Source: Candidatus Omnitrophota bacterium
Lineage (GTDB): Bacteria; Omnitrophota; Koll11; 1-14-0-20-64-10
Direction: 5' to 3'
DNA length: 64,000 bases
NCBI GenBank assembly: GCA_023818695.1
Contig: JAMWCF010000001.1
Coordinates: 434,001 to 498,000 of the forward strand
In this document: piece by piece, positions 16,225 to 23,736 of the stretch
Layout: every line of letters starts with the position of its first letter
How positions within the stretch are numbered: position 1 is the stretch's first letter
Notes under the pieces: model-generated
Database searches by the model: none
Told to the model about the DNA's origin: nothing
The model's input: the letters and a program-made list of their open reading frames with translations, nothing else
Program-made: the position numbers and the translations under genes

Positions 16225-17133
16225 TCAGACAATGATCGCACGGGTCAAGGACCGGAAAACCCGCGACCTTTTCAAAACATCCCGAATGGTAGCATTCATC
16301 AGCCGGGAAGGCCCGAAATCCTCAATTGTCATGGAAGCCACCGATGAACCGAACTCAACGCCCCGGCAGAGCACTTCCCAAGAAACCTTCCGGTGAGTCG
16401 TCAAGTAACCAAGACACGCTCCGGCGAAAGCGTCCCCCGCACCGGTCGGATCAACCACTTTCTGCAAAGGATATGCCGGAAGAGTGAAAAAGGAATCGCG
16501 TGAGGCGGCCAAAACACCGTGCTCCCCCTTCTTCACGATTGCGACTTTCGGGCCGAATCGCGCCAGCACCCGCGTCGCCTGGACGAGCGAATGGAGACCC
16601 GTCAGCAGGCGAACCTCACTGTCATTCAGGAAAACGATATCCACCTTTTTCAACAGTTTCAAGAAACCCCTTCGCTGTGTACTGATCCAATCATCCCTGG
16701 AATCACAGGCGGTAATCTTCGGCGATCGCAGCTGCTTTAACACCCGCCATTGAAGGGCCGGATGGATATTCCCCAGAAAAACGTAGGGGGCCCTCTTGAG
16801 GGAATCCGGCAGCCGGGGCTGAAACCCTCCAAAAACACCTAAGTCCAGGTACAAAGTCGTCGGCTGGAGGTCCTGATTGTACCGGCCCTTCCACCGGAAG
16901 GTTTTCCCCTCGACCTGTCTGAAACCGACCCCATCAATTCCGTATTTCCGGAAAGATTTCTTGAACCTCTCCGGGAAATCGGTCCCAACCACCCCCACCA
17001 CACCGACGGGCGTCCAAAACCTGGCGCCCAACGCCGCGTAGGTGGCCGATCCACCTAAAACGGAATCCGCACTGCCCCACGGGGTCTGGATGGAATCGAT
17101 GGCTATAGAGCCCACGATCAAAAGCTGTTTCAT
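16225..17133 (-). CDS. PfkB-family sugar kinase
   Basis: A 302-residue ribokinase-like kinase that would phosphorylate a sugar or nucleoside with ATP. The second PfkB signature DPTGAGDAFAGACLGYL supplies the catalytic Asp and anion hole, and the N-terminal half has GSIAIDSI and GGSATYAALGA in the expected places. Substrate unknown. It is in the same gene string as gmhA and the adenylyltransferase half of HldE, which here lacks its own kinase domain, so a role as heptose-phosphate kinase is possible but unproved. The start overlaps the thiE stop (ATGA). Confidence 0.87.
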   Translation of the reverse strand: MKQLLIVGSIAIDSIQTPWGSADSVLGGSATYAALGARFWTPVGVVGVVGTDFPERFKKSFRKYGIDGVGFRQVEGKTFRWKGRYNQDLQPTTLYLDLGVFGGFQPRLPDSLKRAPYVFLGNIHPALQWRVLKQLRSPKITACDSRDDWISTQRRGFLKLLKKVDIVFLNDSEVRLLTGLHSLVQATRVLARFGPKVAIVKKGEHGVLAASRDSFFTLPAYPLQKVVDPTGAGDAFAGACLGYLTTHRKVSWEVLCRGVEFGSSVASMTIEDFGPSRLMNATIRDVLKRSRVFRSLTRAIIV

Positions 17134-17780
17134 GACACGTATGCCGCAGTGATAAGCGCCTTGAGAGTTCTTGCCGCCTCTTCCGGATCGCGGGCACCAG
17201 CGACAGCTCGGACAACAGCAATTCTTGTCGCCCCCGCCGATAATACCAAAGGCAGCGTTTGAAGGTCAATCCCGCCAATCGCCACCCATGGAATGGAAAC
17301 TCCCTCCTTGACCTGCCGGATCAATTCGGTGCCGACAACGGGATAGTCCGGCTTTGTCGGAGTCTTAAAAACAGGTCCTACACCGATGTAATCGGCGCCG
17401 TCGTTTTCGGCCGCCTTGGCCTCTGACAAAGAATGCGTTGAGCGTCCGATCAGCAGAGAGGGACCCGCCAATTCCCTTGCCTGTCTCACCGGAATATCCT
17501 CGTGCCCCAGATGAACGCCGTCCGCCCTGGAAAGCAGGGCCGCGTCCAAACGGTCGTTGACGATAAAAACGGCGCCGCTGCGCCGGGTCAGTTCCCGAAG
17601 ACGGCGGGCGGTTTCAAGGAACTCCCCATCCGAGGACAATTTGTCTCTCCACTGGATTGCGTCGGCGCCGCCCCGAACAGCCCCCTCGGCGACAGCGACC
17701 GGATCCCTTCCCTGGAGGACGGCCCGGTCAACGATGACGTAGAGATGACAGGTGCGCACAGATCGACTGTTCGATATCAT
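17130..17780 (-). CDS. thiE: Thiamine-phosphate synthase
   Basis: Joins HMP pyrophosphate and thiazole phosphate to make thiamine phosphate. TIM-barrel motifs visible: LYVIVDR, IQWRDK, FIVNDRLDAALLSRADGVHL, IGRSTHSLSEAKAAENDGAD, GVGPVFKTPTK and WVAIGGI. The start chosen is ATG 17780 (MISNSRSVRTCHLY), with GAGG three bases upstream. It lies 53 bases inside the preceding ThiD2 frame. In many bacteria these two domains form one chain; here they are in different frames, either as overlapping coupled genes or as a broken fusion. The upstream part of this open frame (to 17882) is only a shadow of thiD2. Confidence 0.9.
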   Translation of the reverse strand: MISNSRSVRTCHLYVIVDRAVLQGRDPVAVAEGAVRGGADAIQWRDKLSSDGEFLETARRLRELTRRSGAVFIVNDRLDAALLSRADGVHLGHEDIPVRQARELAGPSLLIGRSTHSLSEAKAAENDGADYIGVGPVFKTPTKPDYPVVGTELIRQVKEGVSIPWVAIGGIDLQTLPLVLSAGATRIAVVRAVAGARDPEEAARTLKALITAAYVS

Positions 17781-18168
17781 AAACCTCAAAACGCAATCGC
17801 GTCCACCGGCGTGCCTGTTGAAGCGACCACAAGCGCGAGAACTCTTCCAGAACGCGAACGGACTCCTCCACCCGTCTAGCATTCGCGGTCAACAGGTCCT
17901 GATAAAGCTTGTGTCCGGAACGGATGCGCCGCAGAGACGGACGGCCGGCGTCGCGATGAACGTCGCGGGTCTTCAGGAACGCCGGCGGAGGCAGCAGGCG
18001 CGATATGCGCCCTATGGTATGGCGGACCTTCTCACACCGGCGCGTCAGAGCGGCATCCGAGAGAATGAAGCGGGCTATTTCCTCGCAAACCCTCATCCCC
18101 TCCCGGGCCCGGTTGAGATTGGCATCCATCACCCTCCAAACACTGTCTGACAAACATCCATTTCTCAT
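17728..18168 (-). CDS. ThiD2-type HMP-phosphate kinase domain protein
   Basis: A 146-residue protein matching the ThiD2 domain usually found fused to the N-terminus of ThiE; the family is known to phosphorylate HMP phosphate. Diagnostic pattern: RVMDANLNRAREGMRVCEEI, ARFILSDAALTRRCEKVRH, RDVHRDAGRPS, and DLLTANARRVEESVRVLEEF. It ends with RLRFEVYDIEQSI, the place where fused homologues run into ThiE, then stops ten codons later in an unrelated tail. Two starts are plausible: ATG 18168, whose AAGGAG is 15 bases away, and ATG 18129, directly behind GGAGG. It follows hldE by about 20 bases. Confidence 0.82.
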   Translation of the reverse strand: MRNGCLSDSVWRVMDANLNRAREGMRVCEEIARFILSDAALTRRCEKVRHTIGRISRLLPPPAFLKTRDVHRDAGRPSLRRIRSGHKLYQDLLTANARRVEESVRVLEEFSRLWSLQQARRWTRLRFEVYDIEQSICAHLSSLRHR

Positions 18169-18188
18169 CTGCTGATCCGATAGCTCCT

Positions 18189-18659
18189 TCAGAAACCGTC
18201 GGCCCTCTCGATACGCCGAAGAAGCCAGGAAGTGGACCGGTTTTTGACATAAGGAATCCGGACCACTCGGCCGCCCGAGGCCTTGACAACATCGGCGCCG
18301 ACAATTTTGTCCAATTTCCAGTCCCCGCCCTTAGCCAGAATGTCCGGACGGATCGCTTGAATCAACCGAAGAGGCGTATCCTGGGAAAAGATGGTGACGT
18401 AATCGACCGGTTTGAGCGCCGCGACCATCCTGGCCCGTTCTCTTTCCGTCACAACCGGCCGGCGGCTGCCTTTCAAGCGGCGGACGGAGCTGTCGCTGTT
18501 GACCGCCACGACAAGGACATCCGCCATCCTGCTTATTTTTTCAAAAACATCCAGATGCCCGACGTGCAGCACGTCAAAACAACCATTGGTAAACGCGATA
18601 GACCGGCCCTGCCGTCGAAGCCGTTTGAGAACCGGCAGCAACCGGCCAAGCGGAAGCAC
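18189..18659 (-). CDS. D-glycero-beta-D-manno-heptose 1-phosphate adenylyltransferase
   Basis: Makes ADP-heptose for the lipopolysaccharide inner core; equivalent to the C-terminal half of HldE (RfaE2). The nucleotidyltransferase motif FTNGCFDVLHVGHL is intact, followed by VAVNSDSSVRRLKG and RPDILAKGGDW. I place the start at GTG 18659, where AAGGGAG precedes it and the protein has the usual ~156 residues; the longer open frame to 18764 lies inside gmhA and is not conserved-looking. There is no fused kinase domain. gmhA ends seven bases upstream. Confidence 0.9.
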   Translation of the reverse strand: MLPLGRLLPVLKRLRRQGRSIAFTNGCFDVLHVGHLDVFEKISRMADVLVVAVNSDSSVRRLKGSRRPVVTERERARMVAALKPVDYVTIFSQDTPLRLIQAIRPDILAKGGDWKLDKIVGADVVKASGGRVVRIPYVKNRSTSWLLRRIERADGF

Positions 18660-18666
18660 GGCTCCC

Positions 18667-19278
18667 TTACGTGTTGGCGAAGTGCGCTTCAATGAGTTCG
18701 CAGAGGATATGGCCGATCGTGATATGAGATTCCTGAATCCGCTGGGTCGAGTCGGAGGGGACAATAAGACTCAAATCGGCTGTTTGCGCCAAGGTTCCCC
18801 CATCGTGCCCGGTCAAGGCGATCGTCTTCAGGCCCAACTCCTTCGCCAGCCGAATCGCCGACAAAACGTTTGGGGAATTCCCGCTTGTGGAGATCCCGAC
18901 GGCAATATCGCCCCTCTTGCCCAGTGCCTCCACCTGCCTCTGAAAAACAGATTCATAACCGAAATCGTTGGCAAGAGCCGTCAATCCAGAGGTATCGGTC
19001 GTCAATGCGATGGCGGGAAGGGCGCGCCGCTTCACCAGAAGCTTGCCAACCAACTCCGCCGCGATGTGCTGGCTGTCGGCCGCCGAACCGCCGTTTCCGA
19101 AAAGAAGGACTTTCCCGCCCGATTCCAAGGACTGAATCAACCATTGGGCGGCCTCGGCGATGACCGGGACAAGCGTTTTGACGACGAGCTCCTTCGTCCG
19201 GATGCTATCAATCAACCGGTTCTCAATTTCCGTCCGGAATGTTTCCGGGTTAACCGAAGAAGATCCGCGCGATTTCAT
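18667..19278 (-). CDS. gmhA: Sedoheptulose 7-phosphate isomerase
   Basis: First step of ADP-heptose synthesis for lipopolysaccharide, a SIS-domain enzyme. Motifs: LLFGNGGSAADSQHIAAEL (zinc/substrate loop), GISTSGNSPNVL, and QRIQESHITIGHILCELIE near the C-terminus. Length 203 is normal. It overlaps the end of pfkA by 29 bases, and I see no good ribosome site, so translation may depend on coupling. With hldE it shows that the cell makes heptose-containing LPS. No GmhB phosphatase is found nearby. Confidence 0.94.
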   Translation of the reverse strand: MKSRGSSSVNPETFRTEIENRLIDSIRTKELVVKTLVPVIAEAAQWLIQSLESGGKVLLFGNGGSAADSQHIAAELVGKLLVKRRALPAIALTTDTSGLTALANDFGYESVFQRQVEALGKRGDIAVGISTSGNSPNVLSAIRLAKELGLKTIALTGHDGGTLAQTADLSLIVPSDSTQRIQESHITIGHILCELIEAHFANT

Positions 19279-20296
19279 AGAGGGACATATCGAGCGTTTT
19301 GAGCTTCTCGACGGCCTTTTCCATGGAAACAGCGACGATCTTGTTGCCGTTCAAGCTCACCATCTTGCCGAATTCGCCGTTTCTCACAAGATCGACAGCA
19401 TGCACGCCGAAACGGGTCCCCAACACCCGATCGAACGCCGTCGGGGAACCTCCCCTTTGGACATGCCCCAACACGGTGACCCGGGTCTCAAACCCCGTTT
19501 TTTCCTCAATGATGCCGGCAAGAACCTCCCCGATTCCGCCCAAGCGGACATGACCAAAAGCATCCAGTTTCTTGTCCTGTGAGACGTACTCTCCTTTCTT
19601 GAACTCAGCCCCTTCGGCAACCACGATGATGGAGAAGGTCTTACCCCTCTTATGCCGCTTATGGATCGCCGCGCACACTTCCGCTATATCGATGGGCAGC
19701 TCCGGCACGAGGATCATATCAGCGCCGCCGGCGATGCCAGCGTAAACGGCGATCCAACCGGCATGCCGGCCCATCACCTCCACCACCATGATCCGGTGAT
19801 GGCTTTCGGCCGTCGTATGGAGGCGATCAATGGACTCCATCGCAATGTTGACCGCCGTGTCAAATCCAAAGGTATAGTCGGTTTCGGACAGGTCGTTGTC
19901 GATCGTCTTCGGAACGCCGACGACCGGGATCCCTTCCTTGACGAGCTTGGAAGCGACCCCCAGTGTGTCCTCGCCACCGATGGCGATCAAGGCGTCCAAC
20001 CCCAGCGTTTTGAAATTTCTCTTTACCGCCTCCAGCAATTCCGGTTTCTTGTAGGGGTTGGTCCTCGAGGTATTCAGGATGGTCCCGCCGCGGTGCAGGA
20101 TACCGGAAACAGACTGGATATCGAGGGCAACGGTCTCCTTGTCGACTAAACCCTTCCATCCGTTCTTGATCCCGACCACTTCGATCCCAACGAGAACTGA
20201 CTTCCTGACGATAGCCCGGATGACCGGGTTTAACCCCGGGCAATCCCCTCCCCCGGTCAAAACGCCGATTTTCTTGACACTCATAGAAGCCGACAT
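19250..20296 (-). CDS. 6-phosphofructokinase, probably pyrophosphate-dependent
   Basis: A 348-residue group III phosphofructokinase. Substrate motifs: GVLTGGGDCPGLN at the N-terminus, PKTIDNDL (130-137) with the catalytic Asp, and MGRHAGWIA. The two positions that separate PPi from ATP enzymes read as PPi type: Asp110 in GGEDT, where ATP enzymes have Gly, and Lys130 in PKTIDND, where ATP enzymes have Gly. This makes reversible, ATP-sparing glycolysis likely (inference from known residue rules). Start ATG 20296 has GGAGGG ten bases upstream; Met5 is possible. It lies just behind the amaP stop. Confidence 0.92.
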   Translation of the reverse strand: MSASMSVKKIGVLTGGGDCPGLNPVIRAIVRKSVLVGIEVVGIKNGWKGLVDKETVALDIQSVSGILHRGGTILNTSRTNPYKKPELLEAVKRNFKTLGLDALIAIGGEDTLGVASKLVKEGIPVVGVPKTIDNDLSETDYTFGFDTAVNIAMESIDRLHTTAESHHRIMVVEVMGRHAGWIAVYAGIAGGADMILVPELPIDIAEVCAAIHKRHKRGKTFSIIVVAEGAEFKKGEYVSQDKKLDAFGHVRLGGIGEVLAGIIEEKTGFETRVTVLGHVQRGGSPTAFDRVLGTRFGVHAVDLVRNGEFGKMVSLNGNKIVAVSMEKAVEKLKTLDMSLYEIARIFFG

Positions 20297-20299
20297 GCG

Positions 20300-20896
20300 T
20301 TAAAACCCTCCACGGAAGGGGGTACTCAACTGCTCTTCCCGGCGGCTTGGACGGGGCCCCTCTTCCCGATGGGAAATCTTGGCCACATGGATTCTTACAT
20401 AAATCGGCTCCTCAATACCCGCCAGCATTTCAGACACCCTGGCTTTGACAACCGATTGAAGCTGCTCCGTTACCTCCGGGATATGCGCCTCTGCCCACAA
20501 GGAGACCTTGGCCCGCACTACGATCTTCCCCTTGCCGGCCACCACATCCGCACGGAGATCTCGGACCGAAGGGACCTCTTTAGCGGCGCGCCGGACAAAA
20601 TCCTCCACGGCGGAGAGAGAAACCGTGACCTGACCATCTGGATTATCGAACGCGATGATCTTCTGGCGCTGAAGCTTCGCCAGCGTCAACTGAACGATGA
20701 TCCAGTTCAGCAGAATGAGCCCGACTCCCGTCACAAAACAGGCGATACGGAGGTTCTTTTCCAAATAGGCCATCTCCAGCCATTGAAGAGCCCCCTCCAC
20801 AGGCACCCAGTGGAGGGAGAAACTGACCAGGCTGGCTCCCAAAAGGATGAACAAGGTCATATAACAGCCCATGATAATCCAGACAAAAAGCTTCAT
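20300..20896 (-). CDS. AmaP-like alkaline shock membrane anchor protein
   Basis: A 198-residue protein with two hydrophobic helices near the N-terminus (about 4-27 and 50-72) and a cytoplasmic Asp23-like strand-helix region (FDNPDGQVTVSLSAVEDFVR ... GKGKIVVRAKVSLW). This is the layout of AmaP, the membrane anchor of Asp23/Gls24 in Firmicutes. The C-terminus is Arg/Glu-rich (HREEGPRPSRREEQ). It is directly downstream of, and ATGA-coupled to, an Asp23 gene, which strengthens the call. Its role in a diderm is unknown; an envelope-stress or membrane-scaffold role is inferred. Confidence 0.75.
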   Translation of the reverse strand: MKLFVWIIMGCYMTLFILLGASLVSFSLHWVPVEGALQWLEMAYLEKNLRIACFVTGVGLILLNWIIVQLTLAKLQRQKIIAFDNPDGQVTVSLSAVEDFVRRAAKEVPSVRDLRADVVAGKGKIVVRAKVSLWAEAHIPEVTEQLQSVVKARVSEMLAGIEEPIYVRIHVAKISHREEGPRPSRREEQLSTPFRGGF

Positions 20897-21237
20897 TTTG
20901 GTTCACTCCGTCTTGGTTTCACATGGTGGATGCTGACGTTGACCTCGGAAACGGTTAACCCGGTCATTCGTTCCACCATTTCCCGAACCCGATCCTGTAC
21001 TTCAGTTCCAACTTCCGGCAAACTGACGCCGTAATCAACGACAAGGTTCAGCCACAACCGCGCCTCCTGGTCCTGAAGCTCCACCTGGACGGCGCTTTTG
21101 CCGAAATACCGCTTCCACGGAACAACTCCTTCCCAGATACCGGAAACACCCATCACCTCTTGAGCAGCAAGGGCCGCGATCGAGCCGACGACGTCATCCC
21201 GTATAAAAACAGCGCCCAGATCAGCCCGGCGGGACAT
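20893..21237 (-). CDS. Asp23/Gls24 family envelope stress protein
   Basis: A 114-residue soluble protein of the Asp23 family: VFIRDDVVGSIAALAAQEV, GVSGIWEG, LNLVVDYGVSLPEVG and QDRVREMVERMTGL, then VSEVNVSIHHV. In Firmicutes Asp23 coats the inner membrane face through AmaP. It sits one base behind accC and overlaps amaP (ATGA), the accB-accC-asp23 order known from several phyla. It is probably co-regulated with fatty acid synthesis genes. Exact role here unknown. Confidence 0.87.
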   Translation of the reverse strand: MSRRADLGAVFIRDDVVGSIAALAAQEVMGVSGIWEGVVPWKRYFGKSAVQVELQDQEARLWLNLVVDYGVSLPEVGTEVQDRVREMVERMTGLTVSEVNVSIHHVKPRRSEPK

Positions 21238-21238
21238 G

Positions 21239-22612
21239 TCAGGAGCCCACCAGTTCGTTCGCCGGTTTCTGTGAACCGTAGAGGACTTCGACGAAATCGG
21301 TTGAGTACCTGCCGGAAACGAAGATCCGGTCCTTCATGACTTTTCTGTGGAAAGACAGTGTCGTTTTGACCGGTTCGACAACCATCTCCTCTAAGGCGCG
21401 AGACATGGTATGGATGGCCTCCTGACGGTTCTTCCCATGAACGATCACCTTTGCCAAAAGAGAATCGTAGTGGGGCGGCACCTTGTAGCCGGTGTAAAGG
21501 TGGCTGTCCACCCGCACACCGGGCCCACCCGGCGGCTGGTAAGCGGTGACCTGTCCGGGACACGGCATGAAATCCTGGTCCGGGTCTTCAGCGTTGATCC
21601 GGCACTCGATGGCATGGCCCGACCATCGGATATCCTCCTGAGAGAAGGGGAGCCGTTCCCCCGCCGCAACCCGGATCTGCTCCTTGATCAGATCAATGCC
21701 GGTCACCATCTCGGTGACCGGGTGCTCCACCTGGATGCGGGTGTTCATCTCCATAAAATAATAATTCCCCTGTTCGTCCACGAGGCATTCCACGGTACCG
21801 ACGGAATTGTAATTGACCGCCTTCGCCCCGCGAACAGCCATCTCACCCATCTTTTTCCGAAGTTTGGAGTCGACGACCGGAGAGGGGCTCTCCTCAATCA
21901 GTTTCTGGTGCCTTCTCTGCACCGAGCAGTCCCTCTCCCCAAGACTGACCACGTGGCCATACGCGTCACCGATAACCTGGATCTCCACGTGGCGCGGTTT
22001 TTCGATGTACTTTTCAATGTACACATCGGGAACCCCGAACGCCGCCTCCGCCTCCGCTTGAGCAGTCATGAAAGCGCTGATGAGCCTCACATCGTTGTGA
22101 GCGACGCGCATCCCTTTGCCGCCGCCGCCGGCGGACGCCTTGATAATGACCGGATAGCCGATATGTTTGGCTATCTTGAGCGCCTCTTCCTTCGTTTTCA
22201 CGCCGCCAGCGGAACCGGGGATCAACGGCACGCCGGCCTTCCCCATGATCCGTTTGGCTTCAATCTTGTCTCCCATGGCCCGGATGGCATCCGGGGAGGG
22301 TCCGATGAACCTGATCTTGCAAGATTCGCAGATCTCGGCAAAATGAGCGTTTTCCGCCAGAAAACCGTAACCCGGATGGATGGCCTCAACATCGGTGATT
22401 TCAGCGGCACTGATGATGGCGGGAATGTTTCGATAGCTGGAGGCCGATGGAGCGGCGCCGATGCAAACCGCTTCATCGGCCATCCGAACATGCAGGGACT
22501 CGATGTCCGGCTGGGAGTAAACGGCGACGGTCCGAATCCCCAGTTCCTTGCACGCCCGGATCACTCGGACGGCAATTTCACCACGGTTTGCTATGAGAAT
22601 TTTTGAAAACAT
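21239..22612 (-). CDS. accC: Biotin carboxylase subunit of acetyl-CoA carboxylase
   Basis: ATP-grasp enzyme that carboxylates biotin on AccB, the first step of fatty acid synthesis. The 457-residue length and motifs are typical: KILIANRGEIAVRVIRACKE at the N-terminus, the Gly-rich loop IIKASAGGGGKGMRVA, the central ERDCSVQRRHQKLIEESPS, MNTRIQVEHPVTE, and EDPDQDFMPCPGQV. accB lies 19 bases upstream. The carboxyltransferase genes accA and accD are not in this window. Confidence 0.97.
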   Translation of the reverse strand: MFSKILIANRGEIAVRVIRACKELGIRTVAVYSQPDIESLHVRMADEAVCIGAAPSASSYRNIPAIISAAEITDVEAIHPGYGFLAENAHFAEICESCKIRFIGPSPDAIRAMGDKIEAKRIMGKAGVPLIPGSAGGVKTKEEALKIAKHIGYPVIIKASAGGGGKGMRVAHNDVRLISAFMTAQAEAEAAFGVPDVYIEKYIEKPRHVEIQVIGDAYGHVVSLGERDCSVQRRHQKLIEESPSPVVDSKLRKKMGEMAVRGAKAVNYNSVGTVECLVDEQGNYYFMEMNTRIQVEHPVTEMVTGIDLIKEQIRVAAGERLPFSQEDIRWSGHAIECRINAEDPDQDFMPCPGQVTAYQPPGGPGVRVDSHLYTGYKVPPHYDSLLAKVIVHGKNRQEAIHTMSRALEEMVVEPVKTTLSFHRKVMKDRIFVSGRYSTDFVEVLYGSQKPANELVGS

Positions 22613-22631
22613 CGGTCAATGGGCAGCCTGT

Positions 22632-23081
22632 CTAAGAGGGTTCCACGACGAAAAGAACCTGGCCGAATTCCACCGGCTGCGCGTTTTCCACGGCGATCTT
22701 GACGATCCGACCCTTCACCTCGGATTTAATCTCATTCATGAGCTTCATGGCTTCAATGATGCATAAAACCTGTCCCGGCTTGATCTCCTGCCCCACCTCC
22801 ACGAAGGGAGGCGCCTCCGGAGCGGGCGCCCGGTAAAAGGTTCCCACCATCGGCGACTTGATTTCTGTTCCTGTTGCCTTGGGGGCCTGTTCGGGAACCG
22901 GCATTGGCGCAACGGCAACCTGCGGCGAGGCGGCGATTGCCCTTTCAATCACGACCCCATCGCCCGCAACTGCTCCCGCTTTCTTCAGCCGGATTTTCAT
23001 CCCTTCCCGTTCCAGTTCCACCTCGATCAGCTGATGCTCATTCATAAGAGCGATTAGCTCTTTGAGTTCTTTTAGGTTCAT
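22632..23081 (-). CDS. accB: Biotin carboxyl carrier protein of acetyl-CoA carboxylase
   Basis: Carries the biotin that shuttles CO2 between AccC and the carboxyltransferase. The biotinylation site is Lys113 in IEAMKLMNE. The C-terminal ~75 residues form the lipoyl/biotinyl domain (IKSPMVGTFYRAPAPEAPPF), with the protruding thumb typical of true AccB. The N-terminal ~45 residues have the AccC-contacting helices (LKELKELIALMNEHQLIEVE), and an Ala/Pro linker joins the two. It starts 56 bases after efp, with GAGGGG some distance upstream of the ATG. Confidence 0.97.
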   Translation of the reverse strand: MNLKELKELIALMNEHQLIEVELEREGMKIRLKKAGAVAGDGVVIERAIAASPQVAVAPMPVPEQAPKATGTEIKSPMVGTFYRAPAPEAPPFVEVGQEIKPGQVLCIIEAMKLMNEIKSEVKGRIVKIAVENAQPVEFGQVLFVVEPS

Positions 23082-23137
23082 CTGGAAATCATCCCCTCGT
23101 TGAAAATCGCTCTGGAATAGAACCCCGGCCAGGAAGT

Positions 23138-23698
23138 TCAGGCGCGGCCGGAATATTCGCCGGTTCGCGTGTCGACCTTGATCACATCCCCAGGACCGAT
23201 AAACAAAGGCACTTGAATCTTCAGGCCCGTTTCCAGCGTGGCCGGCTTCATGGCCGCCTTGGAGGTATCCCCTTTGAGGCCGGGATCCGATTCGGTCACC
23301 TTCAAGGAAACGGTGGTCGGCAGTTCGATGCTGACCAAACGCCCTTCGTAAAGCTCGGCTCGCACCTCCATATTCTCCAGGAGGTAATTGACCGAGTCTC
23401 CCAAATCCTTGGCCTGAAAGGCCCGATCCTCATACGTTTCCAAGTCCATGAAATGGTAGGTATCGCCGGCTCTGTATTGGTACTGGAGAGGCTTCTTCTC
23501 TATGAAGGCATCCTGAAACTTCTCCCCGGCATCGTACGTCCTGTCAATGACGTTGCCGGTCTTGAGGGACCGGAATTTGGTCCTGACAAAGGCGGCTCCC
23601 TTACCGGGCTTCACATGCTGGAAATCCACGATCACAAAGAGCTCTCCATTAATGAGAAGAGCCATCCCCTTTTTGAATTGAGACGTTGAAATAGGCAT
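23138..23698 (-). CDS. efp: Elongation factor P
   Basis: Rescues ribosomes stalled on polyproline by binding next to the P-site tRNA. Three-domain, 186-residue protein with the loop HVKPGKGAAFVRTK; Lys33 is the residue that is modified in many bacteria. No modification gene (epmA/B or similar) is seen nearby. C-terminal KVDTRTGEYSGRA is typical. The ATG has no Shine-Dalgarno and lies eight bases after a -10 box of a good promoter (23707-23736), so the mRNA is probably leaderless. It leads accB-accC-asp23-amaP. Confidence 0.96.
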   Translation of the reverse strand: MPISTSQFKKGMALLINGELFVIVDFQHVKPGKGAAFVRTKFRSLKTGNVIDRTYDAGEKFQDAFIEKKPLQYQYRAGDTYHFMDLETYEDRAFQAKDLGDSVNYLLENMEVRAELYEGRLVSIELPTTVSLKVTESDPGLKGDTSKAAMKPATLETGLKIQVPLFIGPGDVIKVDTRTGEYSGRA

Positions 23699-23706
23699 AA
23701 GCAGTT

Positions 23707-23736
23707 ATTCTAACGTTTATGGCCGGAGTTCGTCAA
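23707..23736 (-). promoter_or_regulatory. Promoter of the efp-accBC operon, leaderless type
   Basis: On the minus strand, TTGACG (23731-23736) is followed by an 18-base spacer and TAGAAT (23707-23712), each 5 of 6 to the vegetative consensus. The efp ATG begins nine bases after the -10 box, and no ribosome-binding site can fit. The promoter overlaps the last ~9 codons and stop of aroQ. This marks a transcription unit boundary inside an otherwise tightly packed region. Confidence 0.75.

Noticed and set aside
16180..16230. tRNA-Gly as an attachment site for an integrated element.
   Set aside because: No integrase, no second copy of the tRNA 3' end and no composition change was noticed on either side.
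21410..22606. A 398-codon plus-strand open frame opposite accC.
   Set aside because: Shadow of accC; composition is rich in His, Arg and Asp and it has no recognisable family pattern or ribosome site.
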